Below, in pieces: positions 1 to 8,124 of a stretch of DNA of 43,208 nucleotides (positions within the stretch are counted from its first letter, which is position 1; every line of letters starts with the position of its first letter). The stretch is from the NCBI GenBank assembly GCA_002498455.1, contig DAHO01000027.1, positions 1 through 43,208 of the forward strand, given 5' to 3'. The notes below the pieces were generated by a model. It saw only the letters and a program-made list of their open reading frames with translations, was not told the DNA's origin and did no database searches. The translations under genes and the position numbers were made by a program. The DNA is from Euryarchaeota archaeon UBA602 (GTDB lineage Archaea > Thermoplasmatota > Poseidoniia > Poseidoniales > Thalassarchaeaceae).

Positions 1-1721
1 CAGACTTCATTGAATCCTTCAATCAGCAATTCACGAGTTTCGTGTAGGCCCTGAATACCCTTGGTACCATTGATGAACACGTTGGTTCCATTGATGGCAT
101 ATCCTTTGCGCATCATGTCTTTGTCCATGCCCAATTCCGCAAACTGGTCTCCGACCTCTTTTTGATCCTTCGAGCGGATGGTTCCATCACGGAAATCTCC
201 AGCACGCAAAGCATCAATGACATTCTGTGGTAGCATTTCAACTTCGATGTAGAATCGATTGTGCCGATTCGGAGATTTGCCTTCAAATGCATTGCCTACA
301 TTGTTTCCGTTAATCGCTTCGCGGTAAACAACAATCGGTTCACTAACCTTGACCTTGATGTTCTGCTCTTCCTCAATACGGTAAGTCGTGATTTCAAGGT
401 GCAACTCTCCCATACCCGCAAGCAAAGCTTCACCGGTTTCTTGATTGGTTGTCACCTGGAGAGATGCATCGGCTTTGGCCAGACTGCGCAGTGCGTCAAT
501 GAACTTCGGTAGGTCTTTCATCGATTGAGGTTCGACTGCAACGGTAACCACTGGTTCTGAATAATGCCGAATGGCTTCGTATGGAATCAATTCCTTGTCG
601 GTTGTGACTGTAACACCTGCGGCCGCAGAGCGAATACCGGTAACCGCTGCAATGTTACCAGCAACCACCTTGGGGACTGAAATTCGATCGCCACCCACCA
701 TCATGCTCACTTGTTGGACACGTTCTGCCTTGCTTGCACCAATGGCCCAAACAGTCTCACCATGATTGATTGAACCAGAGTAAATTCGACCAACAGCAAC
801 TTCACCAGCATGTGGATCCATCCAGATTTTTGTAATCATCATTGCAAGCGTCCCATCGGGGTCACAGGCCAGCATGGCCTTGCCTTCCTTTGAATCCATT
901 TCTCCAGTCCAAATGTTGGGAATCCTGTATGACTGGGCTTGAACCGGGTTGGGCAACTTGGTTACGGCCATATCAAGCAGTACTTCGTGAACGGGAGCCT
1001 TCTTGGCGAGTTCGCGCTGCTGTTCGTTGTGACAGTATTCGAAAATCTGAGTGAAATTGACGCCTGATTTCTGCATGTATGGGATCGTAATGCCCCAATT
1101 GTGGTAAGCCGAACCAAATGCAACAGTACCGTCCATTACACTGACTTGCCATTCTTTCTTGTATTCCTTTGGCGCAAATTGCTTGATTAGTTTGTTCACA
1201 TGAGTGATTTGCTTTTCGAATCGAGCCATCATATCTTCGGGCGTAACCTGCAATTCGTTGATTAATCGATCTACCTTGTTGATGAATAAGATGGGTTTCA
1301 CTTTCTCTTTCAAAGCCTGACGAACCACGGTTTCAGTTTGAGGCATGGCCCCTTCAACTGCACAAGTTAGGATAAAACATCCATCAACAGCACGCATGGC
1401 CCGAGTAACGTCACCACCGAAATCAACGTGACCTGGTGTATCGATGAGGTTGATCAGATAATCTGTGCCTTCTACGCTGTGTACCATTGATGCACTGGCA
1501 GCGTTAATCGTAATTCCTCGGGCAGACTCCTGCTCGTCGAAATCTAAAACACGTGATTTCCCCGCCAAATCCTCTGACATCATGCCTGCACCGGCGATGA
1601 GGTTATCCGATAGCGTCGTTTTTCCGTGATCAATATGTGCAGCAATACAGAGATTTCGAATTTGCTCTCGAATGTGCATGACTTCTGTTGCCTTTGCAAT
1701 GTTGTCTTCCTTTCGGCCCAT
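1..1721 (-). CDS. fusA: Translation elongation factor 2 (aEF-2), 3' end missing
   Basis: This is the GTPase that moves tRNA and mRNA through the ribosome after each peptide bond. The reading frame is open to the window edge; 573 codons are visible of about 730 usual for archaeal EF-2. I translated it from the minus strand. The G1 loop AHIDHGKTT lies at residues 28-36, G3 DTPGH at 94-98 and G4 NKVD at 148-151. The ATG at 1721 is preceded by AGGTG six bases upstream. Domains G, II, III and the start of IV are present. The domain IV histidine that becomes diphthamide (near residue 600 in archaeal EF-2) lies just beyond the edge, so it cannot be checked. The gene is third in the minus-strand order rpsL-rpsG-fusA, a classic archaeal arrangement. 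The diphthamide ligase gene is about 10 kb away. Confidence 0.97.
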   Translation of the reverse strand, partial: MGRKEDNIAKATEVMHIREQIRNLCIAAHIDHGKTTLSDNLIAGAGMMSEDLAGKSRVLDFDEQESARGITINAASASMVHSVEGTDYLINLIDTPGHVDFGGDVTRAMRAVDGCFILTCAVEGAMPQTETVVRQALKEKVKPILFINKVDRLINELQVTPEDMMARFEKQITHVNKLIKQFAPKEYKKEWQVSVMDGTVAFGSAYHNWGITIPYMQKSGVNFTQIFEYCHNEQQRELAKKAPVHEVLLDMAVTKLPNPVQAQSYRIPNIWTGEMDSKEGKAMLACDPDGTLAMMITKIWMDPHAGEVAVGRIYSGSINHGETVWAIGASKAERVQQVSMMVGGDRISVPKVVAGNIAAVTGIRSAAAGVTVTTDKELIPYEAIRHYSEPVVTVAVEPQSMKDLPKFIDALRSLAKADASLQVTTNQETGEALLAGMGELHLEITTYRIEEEQNIKVKVSEPIVVYREAINGNNVGNAFEGKSPNRHNRFYIEVEMLPQNVIDALRAGDFRDGTIRSKDQKEVGDQFAELGMDKDMMRKGYAINGTNVFINGTKGIQGLHETRELLIEGFNEV

Positions 1722-1760
1722 GGTGTACACCTAGGTTTGCGGCGACCTGAATAGGGTAGA

Positions 1761-1782
1761 TAAAACCGCCTATTGAGGGCGG
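1761..1782 (-). promoter_or_regulatory. Hairpin plus T-run between rpsG and fusA
   Basis: On the minus strand the 82-base gap holds CCGCC, a seven-base loop and GGCGG (1782 to 1766), followed directly by TTTTA (1765-1761). The form is that of a weak intrinsic terminator or attenuator placed between rpsG and fusA. The stem is only five base pairs, and the T-run could also be part of a TATA-like box for a separate fusA promoter. The sequence does not decide between these. Confidence 0.35.
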
Positions 1783-1803
1783 ATGTACACGCATGTGAGG
1801 GAA

Positions 1804-2451
1804 TCATCGTGCAGATGCGGCGATTCGATGGAGTTCTTCCTTCTTACCAACCGCAAATGAGGCGACATCACCGTCTTTTGCCTTCATGATTTCACTGACG
1901 ATTCCGTCCTTCAGCGTCCTCGTAGACTTGAATGTAGAAGCGAGACTCCCCTTGCACAGATTACGAATGGCAACGTCCAATCGACGACTGGGTGCGCTGT
2001 CTACAGCCTTTGGTTGTGAAACCGCTCCGAATTTAATCCGTGTGACTTCTTCCATTGGTGCTGAATGGGTTATGGCATCCACAAAAATTTGCAATGGGTT
2101 TTCTTTGGTACGCTCGTGAATGACATCCAATGCTTCTTCAAACGCTTTGGCTGCATACTTTTTCTTTCCACCATTGCGACCGGTACGCATTAGACCGTTA
2201 ATGAAACGCTCAATAACACTCAGTTTCGCCTTGCCCATCCACGCATTGGCATGTCGACCACCAGAATGGGGTGTGCCGACGGTTCGGAGATTGATGTATG
2301 GAGATATGCCAGGATCTTGGCAGGTGACCTCGGTTGAATCCCACTTACCAAATACAAGGGTACCAATACCTGCGATTGGGCTGATATCATCGGCAACCAA
2401 ATGCATTGACGCGGGCGCTGATTCTTCTTCTACGACTTCTTCATCAGACAT
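1804..2451 (-). CDS. rpsG: 30S ribosomal protein uS7
   Basis: uS7 is a primary 16S rRNA binder that organises the head of the small subunit near the decoding site and exit-site tRNA. The 215-residue product has the archaeal form, with an acidic N-terminal extension before the conserved core. The stretch around LSVIERFINGLMRTGRNGGK and the later KAVDSAPSRRLDVAIRNL region are typical of archaeal and eukaryotic S7. The ATG at 2451 follows GAGGTG by five bases, and that Shine-Dalgarno site overlaps the stop codon of rpsL, so the two genes are probably translationally coupled. It lies between rpsL upstream and fusA downstream on the minus strand. Confidence 0.96.
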   Translation of the reverse strand: MSDEEVVEEESAPASMHLVADDISPIAGIGTLVFGKWDSTEVTCQDPGISPYINLRTVGTPHSGGRHANAWMGKAKLSVIERFINGLMRTGRNGGKKKYAAKAFEEALDVIHERTKENPLQIFVDAITHSAPMEEVTRIKFGAVSQPKAVDSAPSRRLDVAIRNLCKGSLASTFKSTRTLKDGIVSEIMKAKDGDVASFAVGKKEELHRIAASAR

Positions 2452-2460
2452 GATTACACC

Positions 2461-2901
2461 TCAGCGCACCGGCTTTTCTTTACGGCCACGAACCATTTCG
2501 TCTAATGACACACCATTAACTTGGATGACCTTGTAACGAATTCCAGGAATGTCACCGTATGAACGACCCATTCGCCCTCCGATTCCTTCAACCATCACTT
2601 CATCGTGTTCATCGATGAAATTGATAGCACCGTCACCTGGAGCGAATGCTGTCAATTTGTTACCACTGCGAATCAAACTGATTTTGACTGCTTTACGGAT
2701 ACCTGAATTGGGTTGCTTGGCTTCGACACCAACCTTTTCCACGACGATGCCTTTGGCTTGTGCACTGCCTTGAAGTGGGTCGTGCTTCAACACACCACCT
2801 TGTCGACGCTTCTCTTGGCGCTTCTTGAATCCCCGATCCTTCCAGCGAAACTTTAGACGGTCCGATTTCATTTTCGGACCCGAGAACAATCCACGACCCA
2901 T
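2461..2901 (-). CDS. rpsL: 30S ribosomal protein uS12
   Basis: uS12 sits at the decoding centre and helps control accuracy. The 146-residue product starting MGRGLFSG has the usual archaeal length and the conserved loop KQPNSGIRKAV, whose bacterial counterpart is the streptomycin-resistance region. A longer reading exists from 2925. I chose 2901 because the Shine-Dalgarno GGAGAGG (2909-2915 on the minus strand) stands seven bases before it and because MGRGLF matches archaeal S12 starts. It is the first gene of the rpsL-rpsG-fusA unit, with a TATA-like box about 45 bases upstream. Confidence 0.96.
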   Translation of the reverse strand: MGRGLFSGPKMKSDRLKFRWKDRGFKKRQEKRRQGGVLKHDPLQGSAQAKGIVVEKVGVEAKQPNSGIRKAVKISLIRSGNKLTAFAPGDGAINFIDEHDEVMVEGIGGRMGRSYGDIPGIRYKVIQVNGVSLDEMVRGRKEKPVR

Positions 2902-2911
2902 GTGAGTACCT

Positions 2912-2922
2912 CTCCTACGGAG
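2912..2922 (-). promoter_or_regulatory. Small hairpin overlapping the rpsL ribosome binding site
   Basis: On the minus strand the leader of rpsL reads CTCC-GTA-GGAG and runs straight into AGG. The GGAG half of the four-base-pair stem is also part of the Shine-Dalgarno site. If transcribed, the fold could partly hide the site. With a TATA box at 2943-2950 the expected start of transcription is close to 2920, so the left arm may not be in the mRNA at all. Confidence 0.3.
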
Positions 2923-2942
2923 CAACCCGGCGACTGACCCTC

Positions 2943-2950
2943 CATATATG
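2943..2950 (-). promoter_or_regulatory. Likely TATA box of the rpsL operon
   Basis: CATATATG is the only strong TATA-like element in the divergent gap between rpsL (minus) and the UbiD gene (plus). Its distance to the rpsL ATG, about 45 bases, fits archaeal spacing of roughly 25 bases to the start of transcription plus a short leader with the Shine-Dalgarno site. The box is palindromic, so it could also be read toward the plus strand. Confidence 0.5.
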
Positions 2951-3040
2951 AGCGTGACGGGTGTGAATCAGATGACGTCGTGACGTATTTTGGTTCAATC
3001 ACCCCTAATTATCATACGGTTGACTCGACCGGAAGAGGGT

Positions 3041-4303
3041 ATGGCCTTCCGTGACCACCTCGCCGGTGCACACATTCCACAAGAAGCACTATCCTGTATC
3101 CACGGGTTGTTTGATCTGTCGAAGAATCTCAATCATGACATGATTTTGTCGGATATTCTCGAAGCACCCGGGCATCGTGCTGCACTCAATGTACTTGCGC
3201 GCGATCGCTTGTGCGCCGTACTCGATGTCGAGCCCGGAGAATTGATCGATATTCTAGGTTGGGCCATGCAGAATCCATCAGATCCAGTCGTTGTAGATTC
3301 AGGACCAGTGCTGGAGCATTCGATTGAACCCGTCGATATGACTCAATTGCCCATCCCTCACCATTACCGTGAAGATCGTGGTCGATACATGTCCGCAAGC
3401 ATCGTAATTGCCGAATATCAAGGCCAACGAAACGTATCTTTCCATCGACAATTTCTACGCGACGAATCTCACGTGGTTGCTCGACTGGTTCCTCGACACC
3501 TGAGAACAATGGTCGATACTGCTCGCTCTCGTGATGAAACGGTTCCCATTGCGATCGTGAATGGTTGTGACCCCGTTGTTCTACTCGCCGCTGCGATGTC
3601 ATTTGACGAACACATTGACGAATTAACGGTTGCGAACACATTGCACTCGAAGTTTTACGGAGCCCCCCTACCCCTCGTTGAACTGGCCAATGGAATTGCA
3701 GTACCAGCCAATGCTGAGTATGCCATGTGTGCAGAAATCACACTCGAGGATGATCTAGAAGCTCCATATGTTGACATCACAGGCACCCTCGACGATGAAA
3801 GAATTGAACCTGTATTCAAAATTCGATCAATTCAACATCGAAAAAATCCGATTTTCCACGCATTGATACCTGCCGAAGCAGAGCACAAGGCACTGATGGG
3901 TCTACCGAGGGCACCGACAATCAAAACTGCCGTTGCTGCAGTCACTGAGTGCCATGATGTCCACATGACTGAGGGTGGATGTGGGTGGTTGTCTGCCGTG
4001 GTTAGCATTACACCCAGTTCGCCTGAGGATGGAAGAAAGGCAATCGAAGCGGCTCTCGCAGGCCATCGAAGTATGAAGATGGTGACCATCGTCGACAAAG
4101 ACATCGATGTTAGTGATCCTGTACGCGTCGAGTGGGCCATGATGACTCGTTGGCAACCCGACCGAGATACACTGATTATGTCAGGACAAAAAGGCAGCAG
4201 TTTGGACCCATCGCGTAATGCAGATGGCACCACAGGGAAAATTGGTTATGATGCCACAATTTCACCCGATGAAGACACATCTCCGTACATTTCTGTCCAA
4301 TAG
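3041..4303 (+). CDS. UbiD-family decarboxylase, possibly anhydromevalonate phosphate decarboxylase
   Basis: UbiD-family enzymes are prenylated-FMN-dependent (de)carboxylases. The 420-residue product has the family layout: an N-terminal MAFRDHL region, the central segment VSFHRQFLRD...RLVPRHLRTMVD, then CAEITLEDDLEAPYVDITG, which corresponds to the region with the catalytic glutamates, and a C-terminal helical domain. The size and archaeal context fit the group that includes anhydromevalonate phosphate decarboxylase of the modified archaeal mevalonate route, which makes isopentenyl phosphate for lipids. That substrate is inference. A TTG at 2990 would add 17 residues; I prefer the ATG at 3041, which is preceded by GGAAGAGGG and matches family starts. 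A TPR gene follows eight bases after the stop. Confidence 0.85.
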   Translation: MAFRDHLAGAHIPQEALSCIHGLFDLSKNLNHDMILSDILEAPGHRAALNVLARDRLCAVLDVEPGELIDILGWAMQNPSDPVVVDSGPVLEHSIEPVDMTQLPIPHHYREDRGRYMSASIVIAEYQGQRNVSFHRQFLRDESHVVARLVPRHLRTMVDTARSRDETVPIAIVNGCDPVVLLAAAMSFDEHIDELTVANTLHSKFYGAPLPLVELANGIAVPANAEYAMCAEITLEDDLEAPYVDITGTLDDERIEPVFKIRSIQHRKNPIFHALIPAEAEHKALMGLPRAPTIKTAVAAVTECHDVHMTEGGCGWLSAVVSITPSSPEDGRKAIEAALAGHRSMKMVTIVDKDIDVSDPVRVEWAMMTRWQPDRDTLIMSGQKGSSLDPSRNADGTTGKIGYDATISPDEDTSPYISVQ

Positions 4304-4311
4304 GTGATCAA

Positions 4312-5322
4312 TTGAGGGAAGGCTTAGCAGGCTCGTTGCAACACCCTCGTAGAAGTTTGGGTGACAGATATCGATCTCAAGCCAAAAAATTTCTCAAGTT
4401 AGCAGAAAGTGACCCTAATCGCCAGATTGAAAATACCAACTGGGCCGAACAAAACGCGAGGCAAGCTCTTTTGCACGATTTTACGCACCCGGATAATTGG
4501 AGAGTTCTGGCTGATATCAAACAAATTTTGCATGATGAAATTGGACTTCGAGCACTTTTGACAGACTTGTTTACTGTTTTAGGTCGCGACCCTGAGCATT
4601 TATCTCAACTCGAGGGAGTTTCGATATCCGAAGTCGGTCGAGAATTACTCGAAGCTGCACTTTCCACAGACCACCTTGACCCCGATATCTGGCATGCTTC
4701 ACTTGACCAACAATCGACTGAATTATTCTCAAATCGATTCTCTACATTGGATTTATCGGATCCTCGATGCAATGTTTTGTTTGGACGCCGTGTCGAAAGA
4801 CTCTGGCAATCGAACGGAGATGATCTTTGTATCCCACTCGCTAGGATGTTGGTTGCAAATCGTCCACAAAATTTCGAAATGTGGGTACATCTGGGGAGGG
4901 CACATGAGCGACGAGAAGCATTTGATGAAGCTTGGTTGTGCTATGACCAAGCCCAAACACAGGCACCTCACCTCGATGTGCGAGATTCATATCGTGCTCG
5001 CATTGAACTGCGGTTTGAGACCCTAAAGTCAACTCCTTGGACACAACCGACCATTCAGGCACGCGATCAGTTCTTGCAACGAATGCAATCGTTGGCATTA
5101 GAATTTGTCGAAACCGCTCCAATTGAAGACATTGTAGTAGAAAATCAGGATGATTTGAATCCTGAAGAGTTGCAACTACAAGCGATGCTGAACAATGGTC
5201 AACATTCAGCCGCATTTTTCTTATCGAGGCGTTTGGTGACTCGGGGTGAAGATTGGGCAATAGAGTATATGCAACAAGCGAAAAGTGGCTTGGACCAAGA
5301 TGACGAGGTCATTATCCCTTGA
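4312..5322 (+). CDS. TPR-repeat protein of unknown function
   Basis: A soluble 336-residue protein without signal peptide or membrane segment. One clear tetratricopeptide unit is visible around residues 190-230 (MWVHLGRAHERREAFDEAWLCYDQA), and the rest looks like helical repeat. Such proteins usually serve as interaction scaffolds; no catalytic motif is seen. The only usable start is TTG at 4312, three bases after GGTGAT, which overlaps the stop region of the UbiD gene, so the two are likely co-transcribed. The Nudix gene follows nine bases downstream. Specific function is unknown to me. Confidence 0.8.
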   Translation: MREGLAGSLQHPRRSLGDRYRSQAKKFLKLAESDPNRQIENTNWAEQNARQALLHDFTHPDNWRVLADIKQILHDEIGLRALLTDLFTVLGRDPEHLSQLEGVSISEVGRELLEAALSTDHLDPDIWHASLDQQSTELFSNRFSTLDLSDPRCNVLFGRRVERLWQSNGDDLCIPLARMLVANRPQNFEMWVHLGRAHERREAFDEAWLCYDQAQTQAPHLDVRDSYRARIELRFETLKSTPWTQPTIQARDQFLQRMQSLALEFVETAPIEDIVVENQDDLNPEELQLQAMLNNGQHSAAFFLSRRLVTRGEDWAIEYMQQAKSGLDQDDEVIIP

Positions 5323-5331
5323 GGTGCGAAA

Positions 5332-5733
5332 ATGAAGTCATGGGTTGTCGCTTGGGTAACACCCGCCGACCACCCACCCGTTTCAATCGAAGATGAGGAA
5401 GCCTGCTGGTTGATGGTTCGTCATGTAGAGCGCGGCTGGGAACTGCCAGGAGGATGGGTCGAGTCGGGTGAGACCAGTGAAATTGCTGCTCTTCGAGAGG
5501 TTTACGAGGAAACCGGATTGCTTGGAACGGCAATCAAAGTTGCCAGTAATTTAGCGGAAGGTGGGGGCGACGTGGTATGGATTGTGATTGATGAAGAGGC
5601 GACCCCAATATCGTGGGAATCTTTGGACCCCAATATTGAGGAAGTTGGATGGTGCTTGACAGCCCCAGACCCTTTGGCATGGAGTCTTGATGAACTGAAG
5701 TTATTCTCAAACTATGATTGGAGTCGTTCTTGA
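5332..5733 (+). CDS. Nudix hydrolase
   Basis: Nudix enzymes hydrolyse nucleoside diphosphates linked to another group, such as damaged nucleotides, sugar nucleotides, dinucleoside polyphosphates or coenzymes. The 133-residue product carries a complete Nudix box: G46 opens the loop and REVYEETGL carries the metal-binding glutamates, matching GX5EX7REUXEEXGU. The preceding WELPGGWVESGE is also typical. The ATG follows GAGGTG by five bases. It ends the plus-strand group UbiD-TPR-Nudix and overlaps the minus-strand TPR gene by 22 bases at its 3' end. Substrate cannot be told from sequence. Confidence 0.92.
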   Translation: MKSWVVAWVTPADHPPVSIEDEEACWLMVRHVERGWELPGGWVESGETSEIAALREVYEETGLLGTAIKVASNLAEGGGDVVWIVIDEEATPISWESLDPNIEEVGWCLTAPDPLAWSLDELKLFSNYDWSRS

Positions 5734-6581
5734 GCTTCAGAAACCAAAGATTCGCCAATCTCATCGAGTTTTTGTTCATTTAACCAATTGACCATGATGC
5801 TTAGATCATCTGGGTGAATGGCTGGTTTTGGCAAAGGGTCGCCAACTGAACGCGGTGCAGCATTATGCACTGCATCATCCATACTTTGTGCTTGTAGGCT
5901 AACGTTTGATAACCCGATATCAACCCAATGTAACCCCGATTCGATGGCAGCATCCAACATATCTGTTTGACGAAATCCATGATGTGAAATCCACAGATTT
6001 CGGAGCGCTGATTGAATATGATTTTTTGCAATTAGCAATTCAGCAGCATTTCTCCGAGAGACAGCAATAATCTCGATGTGATGTGGACCATTTCTGGATA
6101 TCTCGGAATGCATGGCGAGAGCCATTCCCAGTTCCCCCCTGTTTTGATGCCATTTGGCCATGTTCAGGATGCATAGACCGTGCCAGCGATGGCCCTCGGA
6201 AAGTGCTCCAAGTCGCTCCATAGCCCAGCGCAAATCGACTCCTGCTTGCTCATGTTCTCCGATACTGGCTCGCAAAATTCCCCATTCCATCCGAATTCGT
6301 GCCTCTAACAAATGATCGCGTAGTTCTCGAGTTCGGCTATTTTGCAAGGCGGTTGTCAGATGCGCTTGAGCCATTTCAGCATCATTGCCCAATTGAGCCA
6401 CTCGAAATTGGTAGATGGATTGCTCAATTGTGTTCAATTCTGTATAGAACATTTCTGCGATTTCAGTATCTCCTTGTCCAAGTGCTTGCTCACAAATTAA
6501 GAGTAAATCATGTGGTTCAGTGCTTGTATATCCGGTACGTTCACCAGACCGAATTTGGTTGACAATCGTTACCGGATTCAT
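5712..6581 (-). CDS. Helical-repeat (TPR-like) protein at the end of the exosome superoperon
   Basis: A soluble 289-residue protein built of alpha-helical pairs rich in Ala, Leu and Glu. Segments such as EQALGQGDTEIAEMFYTELN and CILNMAKWHQNRGELGMALAM have tetratricopeptide spacing, but repeats are divergent. No enzyme motif is visible. I chose the ATG at 6581, which overlaps the stop of the DHH gene as ATGA, so translation is probably coupled; a longer reading from 6659 would run deep into the DHH gene. It is the last gene of the minus-strand unit starting at psmA. Its position suggests a link with RNA turnover, but that is only inference. Confidence 0.75.
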   Translation of the reverse strand: MNPVTIVNQIRSGERTGYTSTEPHDLLLICEQALGQGDTEIAEMFYTELNTIEQSIYQFRVAQLGNDAEMAQAHLTTALQNSRTRELRDHLLEARIRMEWGILRASIGEHEQAGVDLRWAMERLGALSEGHRWHGLCILNMAKWHQNRGELGMALAMHSEISRNGPHHIEIIAVSRRNAAELLIAKNHIQSALRNLWISHHGFRQTDMLDAAIESGLHWVDIGLSNVSLQAQSMDDAVHNAAPRSVGDPLPKPAIHPDDLSIMVNWLNEQKLDEIGESLVSEAQERLQS

Positions 6582-7579
6582 CGAACCATCTCCTGATTGT
6601 CCATGAGGATGGCGATAAAACCTGAACGCGCATCGGTTTCGTCGATGTCCCCGGTCCATCCGGCGGCACCTGCATGCCCACCTCCTTCACCACCACTGCG
6701 CTGGACCATTCTTTCCATCATTTCGCCAAGGTGAAGTCCAGCAGCTGTCGACTTTGCCGTTGCTCTGGCTGTTAGTCGAGTTTGACCATGTTGTCGCCGA
6801 CAAACCAAGGCGATATCGGCCCCGGCAGAAATGAGTGAACGGGCAACGATACCTTCGTTGGTACCTGCACGCGTGTGTGATAAAAACCACCGACCCGTGT
6901 CTAGTGTTTCGACACGTGAAAGAGCCTTAGCGATTGCAACGCGTTGTGACGTATTGAGTTCGACCGATTCCATTTCTTCTATAAATTCACTGAACTCAAT
7001 TTCGTCTGCCGAAGCCAATCTTCCTGCTGCCAATAGTGCATCGGCATTTGCGTGACGGAATCGGCCTGTATCGGTAACGATTCCAGCCAGTAGCAATTGA
7101 CGAGATGCCGCATCAATCCGCTCACCATCTACGGATTCGGCCCATTGGAAGATGATTTCAGCGGTCGAATTGGTATTCCAATTGATGTATAGGTCGCCCA
7201 CATTCAATTCAAATGGCTCACCGGCTGAATGATGATCAATGATACACTTGGGAACATCTGGAAGTTCGATACCCACTTGACTTGGGCCTGCTGCATCGAC
7301 TATGATGACACCACCTAAATTTCGAGGCCAAGCGATTTTTTCTGAATCGATTACCATGAAGTCCGAATGGGTTTTTTTGACCATGGCTCGAGCAATGGTC
7401 GATAGATGGATGCCGCACGCTCTGGCGGGTGAGCCAATGATGTTGGCCATCGCACATGCAGATCCCACCGTATCCATGTCTCCATTTCGATGGGTGAGGA
7501 TGGCGATGGCACCACGCTGGATTGCGGACGAAATCCACAGGTTTAGGCCATCAAGATCATCATTACGCGATGGCGTCAA
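6578..7579 (-). CDS. DHH/DHHA1-family phosphoesterase (NrnA/RecJ-like)
   Basis: DHH proteins are Mn-dependent phosphoesterases that degrade nanoRNAs, pAp or single-stranded nucleic acids. The 333-residue product has motif I as HRNGDMDTVGS (residues 30-40; D34 and D36), motif II VDAAG with D95, the DHH triad at 115-117, and the C-terminal DHHA1 substrate-binding motif GGGHAGAAG near residue 300. Length fits the NrnA type. The likely start is TTG at 7579; AGGTGG overlapping the prefoldin stop lies just upstream and no ATG is suitably placed. It follows prefoldin beta by eight bases in the exosome superoperon. A role in finishing the short products of the exosome is a reasonable inference. Confidence 0.9.
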   Translation of the reverse strand: MTPSRNDDLDGLNLWISSAIQRGAIAILTHRNGDMDTVGSACAMANIIGSPARACGIHLSTIARAMVKKTHSDFMVIDSEKIAWPRNLGGVIIVDAAGPSQVGIELPDVPKCIIDHHSAGEPFELNVGDLYINWNTNSTAEIIFQWAESVDGERIDAASRQLLLAGIVTDTGRFRHANADALLAAGRLASADEIEFSEFIEEMESVELNTSQRVAIAKALSRVETLDTGRWFLSHTRAGTNEGIVARSLISAGADIALVCRRQHGQTRLTARATAKSTAAGLHLGEMMERMVQRSGGEGGGHAGAAGWTGDIDETDARSGFIAILMDNQEMVR

Positions 7580-7587
7580 ATCACCAC

Positions 7588-7896
7588 CTATTGAGATTCA
7601 AATTGCTTGACTGCTAACTCATACGAAGTTCGCAATTCATTTTCCTTCTGCTCCAAATTTTCCGCATGACTGGCCAGTTGTGAGCAGGTTTCTGAAAGAC
7701 TCTGTTGCAGCGCCTCTATATCATCAACTTGAACCAATAATGGCCCCACTTGTTGGTATACTGATTTACCCTCCGATTGATTGGATAAATGGTCAATCGT
7801 AGTTTGTAGTTCACGAATCTGTGTTTGAACTGAAACAAGTTGCTGCGCAACCAATTGCAATTCTTGGACGATTTGCTCAAGTGGTACTGTAGACAT
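7588..7896 (-). CDS. pfdB: Prefoldin beta subunit
   Basis: Prefoldin is the jellyfish-shaped holdase that passes unfolded proteins to the thermosome. The 102-residue product has two long heptad-rich helices at the ends and the central hairpin sequence YQQVGPLLVQVD near residue 47, which is diagnostic for the beta subunit. ATG at 7896 comes directly before the Pcc1 stop (7897), with GGTGAT inside the end of pcc1 as ribosome binding site. Prefoldin beta within the exosome superoperon, after Pcc1, is a known archaeal arrangement. The alpha subunit is not in the window. Confidence 0.93.
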   Translation of the reverse strand: MSTVPLEQIVQELQLVAQQLVSVQTQIRELQTTIDHLSNQSEGKSVYQQVGPLLVQVDDIEALQQSLSETCSQLASHAENLEQKENELRTSYELAVKQFESQ

Positions 7897-8124
7897 TCAA
7901 TCACCTATGGTTTCCAAAATTTCACTTGCAGCTCTTAGTGAGCGCATTGTTGAGTTGAATTTCGCACGTAAATCAGATGCGCTTTTCCCCTCAATGAAGA
8001 TATCGAGAGTCCCATCATCTCGGTATTGGCTTACGACTTCCTCGCAAGCCAAACTTGCGATTAGAGATTGTGAATTATGATCCGCAATCCGGATCGATGC
8101 GACCCAGGGCTCACTCTTCTTCAT
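7897..8124 (-). CDS. KEOPS complex subunit Pcc1
   Basis: Pcc1 is the small dimer-forming subunit of KEOPS, which makes N6-threonylcarbamoyladenosine at position 37 of ANN-decoding tRNAs. The 75-residue product shows the Pcc1 pattern: an N-terminal strand (WVASIRIAD), a middle beta segment ending LDIFIEGKSASDLRAKFNS and a C-terminal helix. It is a little shorter than usual. ATG at 8124 lies inside the end of the L37Ae gene (14-base overlap); a longer reading in the same frame through L37Ae is not real. Position between L37Ae and prefoldin beta is the typical one in archaea and strengthens an assignment that is weak from sequence alone. Confidence 0.8.
   Translation of the reverse strand: MKKSEPWVASIRIADHNSQSLIASLACEEVVSQYRDDGTLDIFIEGKSASDLRAKFNSTMRSLRAASEILETIGD

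Noticed and set aside
2990..3040. TTG start giving a longer UbiD-family protein
   Set aside because: The extra residues have no family match and ATG 3041 has a ribosome binding site.
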